Below the pieces are notes generated by a model. The model worked only from the letters and a program-made list of their open reading frames with translations. It was not told where the DNA came from and did not search any database. A DNA stretch of 64,000 bases from Amphiduros pacificus (lineage: Eukaryota > Annelida > Polychaeta > Phyllodocida > Hesionidae), in the NCBI GenBank assembly GCA_949316495.1, contig OX439000.1, positions 5,086,501 through 5,150,500 of the forward strand. The letters are read 5' to 3'. Below, one piece after another: positions 36,401 through 50,599 of the stretch; the first letter of the stretch is position 1; every line of letters begins with the position of its first letter. Position numbers and translations under genes: made by a program.

Positions 36401-36984
36401 TTGCCGCTTCTTGCTCAACCCTGGCGAGTACGTGCTGGTGCCGTCCTCCTTCGATCCTGATATATACGCAGCATTCCTCCTCAGGCTCTACGCCTGGACG
36501 CAGAACTTTGAGTGCAAGTGAGTTCCATATCAAACCCTCCATTCCAAAACCCATCATCTCTGCCTGTCTCCACCATTTTAAGTCACATCCTCTCTCCATC
36601 TGTCCCACCATTATAAGTCACATCCTCTCTATCTGTCCCCACCATTATAAGGCACATCCTCTCCATCTGTCCCCACCATTATAAGTCACATCCTCTCTAT
36701 CTGTCCCACCATTATAAGTCACATCCTCTCTATCTGTCCCACCATTATAAGTCACATCCTCTCTATCTATCCCACCATTATAAGTCACATCCTCTCCATC
36801 TGTCCCACCATTATAAGTCACATCCTCTCCATCTGTCCCCACCATTATAAGTCACATCCTGTCTCTCTGTCCCCACCATTTTAAGTCACATAATTTGTAT
36901 CTATGCCTTTTATTCCAAGTCACATCCTGTAATTCAGTGAAGTCATTATAATTGATATATTCTCCTTTCAGGCAATTGTTGTAA
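5048..36984 (+). CDS. Calpain-type cysteine protease (catalytic core plus beta-sandwich domain, ten coding exons)
   Basis: Calpains are intracellular calcium-dependent papain-fold cysteine proteases that cleave regulatory and cytoskeletal proteins at limited sites. Ten exons join in consistent phase: 5048-5137, 5318-5455, 26571-26702, 33765-33952, 34548-34716, 34832-34986, 35356-35525, 35705-35976, 36294-36517, 36972-36984. The total is 516 codons plus TAA. The catalytic residues are Cys102 in QGDLGDCWFL (with oxyanion-hole Gln96), His253 in GHAYS and Asn277 in NPWG. The beta-sandwich domain runs from about residue 350 (GAWVPG) to the C terminus. There is no penta-EF-hand, C2 or other tail, so it is shorter than classical (~700) or calpain-5-type (~640) proteins. 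The N terminus MGCTPSSS resembles a myristoylation/palmitoylation signal. The start is the first ATG after an in-frame stop at 5027. The family call is certain; the subtype and the exon 1 and exon 10 assignments are inferences from splice phase. Confidence 0.93.
5318..5455 (+). CDS. Calpain exon 2
   Basis: Acceptor TTTTCAG, donor GTAAGT, 46 codons, phase 0 at both ends. It encodes residues 31-76, the start of protease core domain 1, ending IIQWYRTT. That matches the W-x-R-P region that precedes the catalytic cysteine in calpains. Confidence 0.88.
5530..5702. repeat. 30-bp tandem repeat (about six units)
   Basis: The unit contains CCCATAGAAACTCAATCTC and AGATACATT. It begins about 75 bases inside calpain intron 2. 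Confidence 0.85.
5703..6278. other. Intronic sequence without a recognised feature
   Basis: Part of the 21-kb calpain intron 2 (5456-26570). Nothing is recognised before the T-run that receives the Helentron-like element. Confidence 0.4.
6279..10523 (+). mobile_element. Helentron-like non-autonomous element (HINE/pearl type), outer copy interrupted by an inner copy
   Basis: The left end ACCCTCAGCC opens a hairpin (6279-6311, arms around a GTA loop), followed by a (GTAT)n microsatellite. Tandem ~146-bp cores follow, arranged as ~293-bp dimers. The right region ends GGGCTGAGGGTTGATGCATC and a short GCATC-TCT-GATGC hairpin about five bases from the end. It lies between T-runs (TTTTT on each side). 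The left/right complementary CAGCC/GGCTG motifs, the 3' hairpin and TT-type insertion match non-autonomous Helentrons, and the core repeat plus microsatellite matches bivalve 'pearl' elements. No Rep/helicase coding is present. The family name is an inference. Confidence 0.65.
7780..9682 (+). mobile_element. Helentron-like element (HINE/pearl type), inner nested copy
   Basis: This copy is 1903 bp long, with the same left hairpin, (GTAT)n tract, ~146-bp cores and right hairpin as the outer copy. It splits one core of the outer copy inside a T-run: the left flank reads CTCAGATTTTT and the right flank TTTTTCTATGAAAC. This fixes both termini to the base and shows that the family was mobile after the outer copy landed. 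Confidence 0.7.
10524..14970. repeat. 87-bp satellite-like array (about 51 units)
   Basis: The unit contains GTGTTGCTACCTGTAGAG, AAGACACTGACTATAATG and ACACTGGTTTATATGG. Variants (CAGACC/CAGGTC, GCAGTAC/GGAGTAC, CACGTGT/CATGTGT) alternate along the array in mixed order, which suggests repeated unequal exchange. 87 is divisible by 3, so minus-strand frames of up to 1068 codons are open in two frames. These are artefacts. The array starts next to the right end of the outer Helentron-like element. Confidence 0.95.
14971..15602. other. Unique intronic sequence between arrays
   Basis: Unique sequence within calpain intron 2. No gene is recognised. Confidence 0.4.
15603..18141. repeat. 35-bp minisatellite array, block 1
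   Basis: The core unit is GTAGCATGTAAGATGAG followed by GTTCCCTGTCTCCTGTAG. A second, more diverged subfamily (TGATGTCAGGCCCCC, TCTTCTATAGATAGTG) lies at 15600-15860 and 16570-17040. Three units make 105 bp, so minus-strand frames are open in all three registers. Each unit has a donor-like ATGTAAGA and a polypyrimidine-CTGTAG acceptor-like end. Confidence 0.93.
18156..18467 (-). mobile_element. tRNA-derived SINE, copy in the 35-bp array (first)
   Basis: A 312-bp element in minus orientation. Its (CAAA)n tail reads as TTTGTTTG on the + strand at the left, and its tRNA-like head with a B-box (GGTTCGAAC, complement) lies at the right. The target duplication CTTCTATAGATAGT is at 18142-18155 and 18468-18481 and is itself array sequence, so the SINE inserted into a 35-bp-type unit. 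Confidence 0.85.
18482..19875. repeat. 35-bp minisatellite array, block 2
   Basis: Same unit as block 1. The rare variants GGGAGACAGGTTCCC and GTACATAGCATGTGATG recur here about 1.66 kb after their copies in block 1. This shows duplication of a long block, not only of single units. Confidence 0.93.
19890..20201 (-). mobile_element. tRNA-derived SINE, duplicated copy in the 35-bp array (second)
   Basis: It is 312 bp, 1734 bp downstream of the first copy and almost identical: the clearest difference is ACGACCAGGG there against ACGGCCGGGG here. It has the same flanking CTTCTATAGATAGT duplication (19876-19889, 20202-20215). One insertion was therefore copied together with its flanks, so this is not an independent insertion. 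Confidence 0.85.
20216..20945. repeat. 35-bp minisatellite array, block 3
   Basis: The most homogeneous stretch of the family: roughly twenty nearly identical units, ending at GTACATGTAGGTAGG. Confidence 0.92.
20946..22556. other. Intronic sequence with one (AT)n tract
   Basis: Unique sequence within calpain intron 2. A (TA)n microsatellite lies at 21364-21430. The open frame at 21547-21960 has no family resemblance and no splice support. Confidence 0.5.
22557..23490 (+). mobile_element. LINE remnant, RNase H and C-terminal region plus 3' tail
   Basis: The + strand reads GIKGNEAADTTAKAA, the end of a LINE-encoded RNase H domain. Broken frames follow with LTHAYLLKGVDPECVSC, which resembles the cysteine-bearing C terminus of LINE polyproteins. 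After the frame, a 3' untranslated segment containing GTAGTGTTGGGCTGG occurs twice (about 23045 and 23225). The copy ends in an (ATTC)n tail directly before the 27-bp array. RNase H suggests the I group; several frame breaks mark it as old and inactive. Confidence 0.75.
23491..25946. repeat. 27-bp minisatellite array (about 91 units)
   Basis: The unit is GATATGGCATCCTGTAG plus GGAAGTAACA, with AGG/AAG, GAA/GCA, GGC/GTC and AGA/ATA variants. 27 is divisible by 3 and the unit lacks stops in one frame on each strand, so both strands are open for more than 2.4 kb. That symmetry argues against either being a gene. Confidence 0.95.
25947..26570. other. Unique 3' end of calpain intron 2
   Basis: Non-repetitive sequence leading to the exon 3 acceptor (ATTGTTGCAG). 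No other feature is seen. Confidence 0.5.
26571..26702 (+). CDS. Calpain exon 3 (catalytic cysteine)
   Basis: Residues 77-120, phase 0 at both ends. It begins ELIENPELFVDG, then QGDLGDCWFL with the nucleophile Cys102, and ends PEIWTK at donor GTAAGC. The last 18 coding bases (CCAGAGATATGGACCAAA) and the donor are the start of the tandem array that fills the following intron. Confidence 0.95.
26685..28300 (+). repeat. Donor-site-bearing tandem array (about 30 units)
   Basis: Units of ~48 and ~61 bp each carry GATATGGACCAAAGTAAGCC, that is the end of exon 3 and its 5' splice site. The first unit is the real exon/intron border. Copies keep the last exon bases (CCAGAG, CCAAAG or CCTAAG before ATATGG). 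Most copies read GTAAGCC; others read GTAGGCC. Confidence 0.92.
28301..28616. other. Unique island between the two donor-bearing arrays
   Basis: About 300 bp of non-repetitive intronic sequence. No gene is recognised. Confidence 0.5.
28617..30190 (+). repeat. 44-bp tandem array with GTGAGC donors, left part
   Basis: Units contain GATATGGACCAAAGTGAGCC and CTTACTTCACATTGTGG. The first motif is the exon 3 end with GTGAGC in place of GTAAGC, so this array is a diverged descendant of the preceding one. Some units lack two bases (GATATGACC). Confidence 0.92.
30191..31331 (+). mobile_element. 5'-truncated LINE inserted in the 44-bp array
   Basis: One intact frame (30192-30901) encodes the C-terminal part of a LINE reverse-transcriptase polyprotein: VFCFLGLTINENLTWTDHI, later LQKKAIRILS and a terminal CTIPGCYICSHH. 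A ~430-bp 3' untranslated region ends in a short GAATCTT repeat. The target duplication TGACCAAAG (30182-30190, 31332-31340) is array sequence. The open frame and clear duplication indicate a fairly young, dead-on-arrival copy of the Jockey/CR1 superfamily; the exact clade is uncertain. Confidence 0.82.
31332..31580 (+). repeat. 44-bp tandem array, right part beyond the LINE
   Basis: About five to six more units of the same GTGAGC-bearing repeat resume directly after the LINE insertion. Confidence 0.9.
31665..33764 (+). repeat. 76-bp acceptor-site-bearing tandem array (27 units plus the real site)
   Basis: The unit contains ACAATAGATACAGAGTGGCA, TGTGTGCTGGTTTCAG and GTGTCTTGATAAAGACC. The final partial unit runs without change into GGTTTCAG at 33764, the true 3' splice site of calpain exon 4. 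Every other unit carries the same upstream ~50 bases and the same CAG/GTG junction. Period 76 was measured from CAGACA starts at 31665, 31741, 31817 and 33717. Confidence 0.95.
33765..33952 (+). CDS. Calpain exon 4
   Basis: Residues 121-183 (phase 2 end). It begins VIPADNKLFNHRG and contains FWRFGEWVDVYIDDLLP, the conserved core-domain segment after the catalytic cysteine. Donor GTAAGC. GC content is clearly higher than in the flanking array. Confidence 0.95.
34548..34716 (+). CDS. Calpain exon 5
   Basis: Completes residue 183 and runs to 239. VNGCYEALQSGKASEG and DLTGGLTEVYY match the calpain 'YAK-x-x-G-x-Y-E-A-L ... DLTGG' block. Acceptor GGTTTCAG, donor GTGAGT. Confidence 0.95.
34832..34986 (+). 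CDS. Calpain exon 6 (catalytic His and Asn)
   Basis: Residues 240-291. GLITGHAYSITM carries His253 and RIFNPWGGTEWTGDWSD carries Asn277; the 24-residue His-Asn spacing equals that of classical calpains. Donor GTATGT in phase 2. Confidence 0.95.
35356..35525 (+). CDS. Calpain exon 7
   Basis: Residues 291-347. SEKWKLVPAEVKKSL and FWMSYSDFCQHFARVYIC form the end of protease core domain 2. Donor GTGAGT, phase 1. Confidence 0.94.
35565..35656. repeat. Short tandem repeat (three units) in calpain intron 7
   Basis: Three imperfect copies of AACATTCACTAGGTGGCACC with a short spacer. Confidence 0.8.
35705..35976 (+). CDS. Calpain exon 8 (start of beta-sandwich domain)
   Basis: Residues 348-438. FHGAWVPGLCSGGCSDN and NPQYRFSIS match the opening of calpain domain III/CBSW. 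An acidic NEWEEDEIQ loop follows, then CFLIVSLMQKFERVYKKKD. Acceptor ATTTACAG, donor GTAAGT. Confidence 0.94.
36294..36517 (+). CDS. Calpain exon 9 (end of beta-sandwich domain)
   Basis: Residues 439-513. REVTCRFLLNPGEYVLVPSS and AAFLLRLYAW are the closing strands of the calpain beta-sandwich. Donor GTGAGT after TGCAA. If this intron is retained the frame stops one codon later, so both forms end at almost the same residue. Confidence 0.92.
36560..36890. repeat. 33-bp tandem array in calpain intron 9
   Basis: About ten imperfect units containing CCACCATTATAAGTCACATC and CTCTCTATCTGTC. Confidence 0.9.
36972..36984 (+). CDS. Calpain exon 10 (13-nt terminal coding segment)
   Basis: A good acceptor (TTCTCCTTTCAG) places GCAATTGTTGTAA after exon 9 in the right phase, giving K-Q-L-L-stop. 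It encodes only the last three residues and the stop. Support is phase and splice site only; another 3' exon cannot be excluded. Confidence 0.6.
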
Positions 36985-37019
36985 CAGCAGTACTGTTAAC
37001 CGAAGTCCAATGTCACAGT

Positions 37020-37360
37020 TCTCATATGAGACGGCAAATTCAAGGTCAATTACTTTCCAACATAACAGTCGGTATGATGGAATAATGTCAAGGTCAACTA
37101 TACTCCAAAGTCACAGTCGGTATAAAGGAATAGTGTCAAGGTTAACCACTTTCCAACATACCAGTCAGTAAGAAAGAAAAATGTCAAGGTCAGCCACACT
37201 CCAACATCACAGTCAGTAAAAAATAATAGTGTCAAGGTTAACCACACTCCAACATTGTAGTCAGTATGATGGATGGAATACTGTCAAGGTCATCTACACT
37301 TCAACATTACAGTCAATATGAAGGGGTAGTGCCAAGGTCAACCATTCCAACATGAAGGAA
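37020..37360. repeat. Degenerate ~60-bp tandem repeat
   Basis: Five to six imperfect copies with GTGTCAAGGTTAACCAC and TCCAACATCACAGTCAGTA. They lie just 3' of the calpain stop codon, probably in its 3' untranslated region. Confidence 0.75.
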
Positions 37361-38423
37361 AATGTGGAAGGTCAAACATTTCCAATCAATTTATGCCATG
37401 GATGAGAATAGCCAATGTCAAGGTCACAACAAAAGGTCAAACACAAGGCCGCACAAGGAATCCTTGGCATAATATCTACACAAGAGGTCACAAGGGAATT
37501 CCACCTTGAATGCCCCAGCACCTCCAGGAGACATTATATAAACAATACCTTGGATATGCCAGTCTTTTTTTATCAAGCTGATGAGGAAATATTTCTCAAT
37601 ATTAGATATTTTGGTCTAGATCCATTGCTCCTCATAAATGCAGTGCATTAATAAGAAGAGATGATCTGTAGATTGCATGGGTTTACACTTGTGAAGTCCA
37701 GTTTATCATAATGAATATTATATGAATAATGCATTCCCACTGATGGTCACAAGTCTGATACTGCCTTATTCTTGTGATGAAAAAAAGAACAAACATTTTA
37801 ATGTGTTTTATTTATTTTCTATTTGTTTGTTTGGTGGTTAATTTTAGAGCAATATTGATACATTGTGATATAGTTTTGTACATGTGTCTAAAAAAAGTGT
37901 GATATTGTGAAATGTTAAGTTATTTCTAGTTTATAGAATGTATTATATGTAGAATAGTTCATTTAAGAAAGTGGGACTTGTATGGTTTTATAAAGGTGTT
38001 GTGTTAGGTGATGAAAACAGGATTGCATAATTTAATATTGTTTTTATTAACCATGCTTCCGAGCCCTAATTCTAACATTACAGTTCTTTGTAAATGTAAA
38101 AAAAGACTTCATTGTTTCCAGAAATAAGTTGCCGTCGCTGCCCAAATGATTTAATCATTAAGGGTCAATATGCCATGAAATTATTCTACCTCATTTAAAC
38201 AGGATTTAAAAAGAATCTTCACAATCAACATATTTCATTATCCAAGCATATTTGGTAGTAACTAATTGTTTAAATGTTTCATGATTACGAGGCTTGGTCA
38301 TATCAAAGGATTCTCTGGTGATGATTAGACATAATGGTCTTGAACACAGAGATTATGATACAGGGATTAATAGATGTATGTTATTATTGTTACATGACCC
38401 TCTCAAAAAGCAACATTGTACAT
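37361..38423. other. Sequence 3' of the calpain gene
   Basis: Possible calpain 3' untranslated region followed by intergenic DNA. No convincing AATAAA signal was found close to the stop codon and no gene is recognised. Confidence 0.4.
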
Positions 38424-39352
38424 ACAGGTAGATACAGGTATACTGGCCCAGTAGATACAGGTATACTGGCCCGGTAGATACAGGTATACTGCCCCGGTAG
38501 ATACAGGTATACTGCCCTGGTAGATACAGGTATACTGCCCCGGTAGATACAGGTATACTGCCCCGGTAGATACAGGTACACTGCCCCGGTAGATACAGGT
38601 ACACTGCCCCGGTAGATACAGGTACACTGCCCCGGTAGATACAGGTAAACTGCCCCAGTAGATACTGCTACACTGCCCCGGTAGATACAGGTATACTGCC
38701 CCGGTAGATACAGGTATACTGCCCCGGTAGATACAGGTATACTGCCCCTGTAGATACAGGTATACTGCCCCGGTAGATACAGGTACACTGCCCTGGTAGA
38801 TACAGGTATACTGCCCTGGTAGATACAGGTATACTGCCCCGGTAGATACAGGTATACTGCCCCGGTAGATACAGGCATACTGCCCCGGTAGACACAGGCA
38901 TACTGCCCTGGTAGACACAGGTATACTGCCCTGGTAGATACAGGTATACTGCCCCGGTAGATACAGGTATACTGCCTCGGTAGATACAGGTACACTGTCC
39001 CGGTAGTTACAGATACACTGCCCCGGTAGATACAGGTACACTACCCCGGTAGATACAGGTACACTGCCCCAGTAGATACAGGTACACTGCCCCGGTAGAT
39101 ACAGGTACACTGCCCCGGTAGATACAGGTACACTGCCCCGGTAGATACAGGTACACTGCCCCGGTAGATACAGGTACACTGCCCCGGTAGATACAGGTAT
39201 ACTTCCCTGGTTGATACAGGTATACTGCCCCGGTAGATACAGGTATACTGCCCCGGTAGATACAGGTATACTGCCCCGGTAGATACAGGCATACTGCCCC
39301 GGTAGACACAGGTATACTGCCCCGGTAGATACAGGTATACTGCCCTGGTAGA
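38424..39352. repeat. 23-bp minisatellite array (about 40 units)
   Basis: The unit is GTAGATACAGGTATACTG plus CCCCG, with TATACTG/TACACTG variants. Three units (69 bp) restore the frame, hence several overlapping minus-strand open frames of no coding value. Confidence 0.95.
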
Positions 39353-40772
39353 TACAGTTAAACCTTTCGTACTTTGTGAAATATGTGTTCCTTTAGCATA
39401 GAAAGTATGTAATACTAAATAATATTAGGTAAGTGCTTTTATAATAACAACGAGGCTGTTATCATTTTGGTCATGAATGTCAGCATAAACTTTATTTATT
39501 GGCTGCTTTCTCTGCATAGTTGTAATATGCGCATATGAATGATACAACAGTATATTGTGACATCTAAAATATCAGCAGGTTACAATCTTTTAGCACCTCA
39601 AATGATCTCAGATAACTAAGCAACATTTGCCCAACGTGTATTGTAGGAACACACTTATCATCACATGTATTCCTGCCTATATAACATTGAATTGAATCTT
39701 TATTAGACCAAGAATTCAGTATTAAGAAAGTAAAAGTGTAAATGAATATATGAGAATAAATATTTTGAAATGAGTATTACCACTAGAGGGTTAATACCCT
39801 CGATCTTGGGGGAGGACATATTATAACAGTTAATTTATCAATTAATTAGTAAAGGATTCATACACACTTGGTTCTGTGAGGAGGGCATCCTTCCCAAACT
39901 CTCTGGCTACTAACTGTAATTCAGGTTTATATATGAATGTTAACAATGCAGCTAAATACAAAATAATCAATGAGCTAGTTTGGCTGACTGTGCACTTATT
40001 TTGAGTGATTTGGAATTGGGGAATTCATATGAGCAAGCTGTACATAATAGCATTGAGATGGATAAATTCTATATATACAAGAGGAAAACTATTATATAAC
40101 ATACCCCAAAGAATATAATTTGTAATAAACTGTTTTTAAAAGTAACCCAAGCTTTGTTTTATATTTTCAATGTTAGTGTAGATGAGTTGATAGCTAAGCA
40201 TGCATGCCAATTATCTGTTTTCTGCAAATTTAACAATCATCTACAAGAACACCTTCGGCACAATCTTTTGGGTGCTCATGTTACAATACCTAAAAAAATG
40301 TTTCTTTTTAGCTTTGCTGACATGGTTTCTGCAGTGTTCTGTCATTCTGAAACTATTGGTGGGAGTTCTTAGCTGCAAGCATGTATTTTCAGGGGACCAA
40401 TTAGGCCTAGAATCTCTGTCATTTTATTTTGATTTTTTAGCCAATGAGAATGAAGATAACAAGTTGGGGCAAATTCAGTATGTAGCATGCATTTTGACTG
40501 GTCAAAATTATCATCTGCTAAGTTCTGCCCTAGGTATTTATGAAGCAATTTGATTGGCATACCAGTATGTCCCACAGCTGCCCCACACCCATAGCTTGGC
40601 TCTGCTCTGTGACTTTGTCTTGTCACAGCTGTGGCATGGTATTATTTTGGTACTGGAAGTTACCTCCTGGTACCTCTTAGTAATCAGTCTGTCTGTCCTT
40701 TGTCTGTGTATGTGTGTTCGTAAACCTTTTCTTTCCTTTGTTAGTTTCTCCACTGGAATTATGCTATATATT

Positions 40773-40815
<43 letters not shown>

Positions 40816-42837
40816 GCATCTAAGTATCCATTGCTTGTAAAATCTAGCTTATTTAGGTAAATAGCTGCCAATTTGCAGTCATTTAAAGATTTATTTTGAA
40901 ATTTTACAAATCCTTTCTGTGCCCAATGATTCATTTAATGATTCATTTTGACAAAACATAAGAATGTCATAAAGATTGACTTGATGTCTGCACATAAAGT
41001 GCATTCATCCTCAGGTGATGGGATTTTTTTTCTGTTCAGTGCTGCCCTCAGGTGGCAATATAAGACTGCAGCAATACCACAGGGAAAATGATTCTACACC
41101 AGGGGTAAGTTCATATGTATGGACATCAAATGAATATTTTTGGAACATTCCAAACTACAGTCTCAACGTTTTTACACTTGCCTATCTTACAGAATGTTAC
41201 AGAAATAATGTTTCTGACTTCATGCAACTACGTCTGTAACGTTTATGTCACAACTGAAAAGTTCCTCGGGACCTGTAGGACATCTTAAAATTGCATGATT
41301 GTGGTTGATGATCTCTTGGTGTAATAATGGTTCCCTGGCATGTCAAAACAATCCATCGGCCGTGCACCTTTACTGAAATCGGTGCAAATGTGACTGGGGT
41401 ATTACTGTGTGGCTCCTCCATGGAAACCTGATGTACAATGAAGTCAATGGCAATCCAGGAAGATATGACAATTTAGTGGTGTTATAATAGCCACACAGTA
41501 GACTATGTTTGGTGTTATTTGTATTCAGGCTACTGGCGTGGGGTAGGGGTAGGGGTCTTGATATTTAAAAGTGTCTATGAATTAGATCAGACAGCAGATA
41601 ACAAGTGCACTTAACAGACAGACCATGGCACAGGGTAAAAGAGCTAGTTCACCAGGTCAGATATCAACCAATGCAATGTATATAGCATTAAGGAATCTGA
41701 CTGTAGCCATGTATACTGTTAATGTTGGCACCACAGATTGTTACAGTACCTTTTGTAGCATTTGTCACAAGGTATCTATTTTGTTCATGCACACGGGTGT
41801 GGTATGGTATTATATGGTGATGCATACTTTATGTTCGAAGAATTGGTCAGACGTAGGGCCTCACTTAATCATGTTCCTGCATAAATAAATAGATGTTTGG
41901 CCTCAACCTTTGCAAATGATTGCTGGACAGTTTCTTGTATTGTTAAATAGTGGAGGAGATGATTTGTCAGTTCATGCCACATTTAACCTTATGCAGTGTG
42001 GTTCAGCATAAGGTGATTCGGTGTCAGGTGCATGTCATAGGCAAAGTTTGTCTCCCAAAAGACTACATTAATACCTACACAGACAATGTAGCATTTGTGT
42101 AAAAGGTATTTTGTAAAAATAGTCATTTGTTATCAGTAATTGGAGATACATTACACCTAACAAAATATTGACCACTTAAACCTCGTGACAATTTTGCTCT
42201 TTTAGCTCTTTCTCTGATCTAACTACCTGATAAATGGATTGTAAAGTTGGGGAACTTTGAATTGACCTGCGCCAGTTATTTTTCACTTGGAATATTAGGA
42301 TTCATTTTATTTATTTTTTGAAATCTAAAAGTTGTGAGTGGCGCCATCTTGCTACCGTCAATAGCGTCAAGGAAACGCTTTATAAATAACATTATGGGAC
42401 CCCCCTCAATCTGCACACAAATTTTTGTGACTTTTGAATTGACCAGTACTTGTTTTCTCCCCTTGTTTAAATGATATTTTGGTGTTTATAATTATTATAA
42501 TTTCCTTTCACATAATATGGCATAAAAATCCAGCACGGTGATGTTTGGAACATAATTTTGGAAATCTGACATGTTAATGAAAAAATATGAATAGTGAACT
42601 GTCAATAGTTAATAAGTAACAACGTTCACACACATAATGAGAGGTCAATACTGTATTCATATTTCAGGTCAATATTGTATTAATATTGGTATTGCTTGGA
42701 TCGATATGTGAGGTGAACAATGTACGACAATCACTCCAGTGTCCCAATCTTTGTGTTTGCCCTAGACGACTGGTCAGCCAAGCAAAGTTTGCTGAGTGTT
42801 CAATGGATAATTGAAGCTTGTATCTGTGCAAAGAAGA
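39353..42837. other. Intergenic sequence between calpain and the first channel gene
   Basis: AT-rich, with an (AT)n tract at 40779-40812 and a short segment near 41355-41400 (TCGGTGCAAATGTGACTGG) that recurs near 60910. No coding exon is recognised; the open frames at 40154-40553 and 41625-41888 show no family. Confidence 0.45.
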
Positions 42838-43395
42838 CATCGCTAGAAATGACAGGCATAGGCCTATAACGCTTTTACTGTGTGGGACACATCTACAAAT
42901 CATACATGACTGAATGTGGACCTTTATAGGCTAGGTTGATAAAATATTGCTAGTGACCTTGAATTGATCTATAAATGACCTTGAACCTGAAACTCCTATT
43001 TCTGTGGGTTTTTTTTCTATATATGTCCATATTCAGTCATCTGCATCTTTCAAAAACGAACTCATAGAGCATTTATTCATCATAATCTCTTCAAAATTAA
43101 CAATATTGGAGCAATTTATAATTTTGGAGCAATTTATAATTTTGGACCTGCAAGGGAAATGAGAGAAAATTGTTATATCCTAAGTTATTTTTAGATAATA
43201 GCGATTGTATAAAAACAACTTATTGGTGGCTAATCCGTACACACTACACTATAAAGAAAAAAAACTTTAATACTGAAAATAAACTGAAAATAAAGTTCGT
43301 CTCTTTTTTAACAAGCTAAATTTGGTTGTTTTTTTTAAAAGCTTGAATATGGTAAGTGTACAAAAGATGAAAATTGACGGACTTTAAATTGATAT
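42838..43395 (+). repeat. Upstream block shared by both channel genes, copy 1
   Basis: Aligns by eye with 53414-53950 along its whole length. Shared landmarks are CTAGAAATG, ACACATCTACAAAT, GAGCAATTTATA, AATACTGAAAA and AAATTGACGGACTTTAA. It lies about 1.4 kb before the start codon of the first channel gene. It may be duplicated promoter-region sequence or two copies of an old dispersed element. Confidence 0.65.
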
Positions 43396-44250
43396 AATGC
43401 GATCTTTTTCAGTTTCATTTTTTAAAATAAAAGTGTAAATTCGTCATTTCTTTTGATGAAACAACATTACCCAAGCCCTTTAAAATGTCCCAAGAGTCCA
43501 ATGTCATGTTTTAATAAGGTATAAAATCAAGGTAAAATATACGATGGTAATAATTGTTAAAGCAGCAGGAATCGTCATGTATACATTCATTACTACAGTG
43601 TAGAGGGTCAATACCAGGTAATGGAAGACAATAAACTACTATTTTTTTCATGATTGATTGTTTATCAAAGCTTGTTAATGTATTATTTGGCATTACATGA
43701 AATGAAGAAATAACTGTTTGCTTTATTAACCCTAAATTACACATTCTGGTGCACTATAGTCTGGATATGCAGACAAAAGATACCAATTAGCGCACACCAG
43801 CAAAGCATTAGGACACATTGAATACGATTATGATTTGCTTACATTAGTATACAGTTAATGGCATGGCAATCCCTTTCATTGGTAGAAGGCGCACTGATTG
43901 CAACACACTAGTGTAGTGGGTGTCCTCTACAAGTGACTCCTATAAATTATTTGTAGTCAGTTATGCATCATCTCATAATATGAATAACAGTCTGATGAAT
44001 GACGGCATAAGGGGACATGCTACAAGCACATAATGATAATGGCGTTGTTCCTGATCAGACCATGCTGTGACGACATGTTCCATATTGTATGAGTATCAGG
44101 ACATCGTATTTAGAATTCTGTCACCATACAGGTATATATTAAATACCCATACCGGTCTACTGGAAAGTGTTTATATGGAAAATGATTATATATTTGTAGG
44201 ATATGCCACGACACTAAAGGACAAAAGGTACAACCTGAATAACACAAATA
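43396..44250. other. Immediate upstream region of the first channel gene
   Basis: It probably contains the promoter or 5' untranslated exon(s). No element could be identified with confidence. An in-frame TGA at 44236 fixes the start at 44251. Confidence 0.4.
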
Positions 44251-49961
<5,711 letters not shown>

Positions 49962-50039
49962 TATTGCAAATATCGTATATATTCAAGGTAGAACAAGTAG
50001 AACTTTCTTTAAAAAAAGGGATGTGGAATACAGAAATAC

Positions 50040-50480
50040 AAATATTTAACTCAATCACAATCTTCAAAGCGTTTAAAGACACATGAAATAGAAAAATATG
50101 TAAGATGGATTTGGAAAGATTTGATATATTTTTATTTGCACAGATAGGAATGGGTACACATGTACCTCCTTTAAGAGTTGAAACAGGGATACATTGGCAA
50201 GAAAATTGAATGAAAGTATGTTATTCCGGTAAAATAGAAGATGAAGTGCATTATATTGTTCTAAAATTCACTTTGTTTTGATATTCCTCATCAACTAAGA
50301 ATTCATTATGAAAACCCTATTGCTTGTCCTATTAAATCAACAGAAAAAAATCTGGTTTTTGGATATCGAAGACTTGATAAGAAAAGAAGGAAAGGGAAAA
50401 ACATTTGACAATGAAAACTGGAAATCAAAGTTAAGAATATACTTCTTCTTTCTTTACATGTAGTGAAATGAAATAAAGAC
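50040..50480 (+). mobile_element. Decayed LINE C-terminal remnant
   Basis: Broken frames on the + strand contain THVPPLRVETGIHWQ and KIEDEVHYIVLKF, which resemble the zinc-binding C-terminal region of many LINE polyproteins ('...EDEVHFVLxC...'). Several stops interrupt it. It begins ~80 bases after the channel stop codon. An AATAAA at 50472 could be its own or the channel gene's. Confidence 0.5.
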
Positions 50481-50599
50481 ACATTTACACATTATTTCGT
50501 ATTGTTTACTACAAAAAGAGTAGCACAGTTATAGAGTGCGTAAACGTGGCTCAGTGGCATGGCAACTAAAACTCATCCCCATACACTGGAACAAGATTT

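Noticed and set aside
38353-39309. Cysteine- and tyrosine-rich repeat protein on the minus strand
   Set aside because: Overlapping frames of the 23-bp array.
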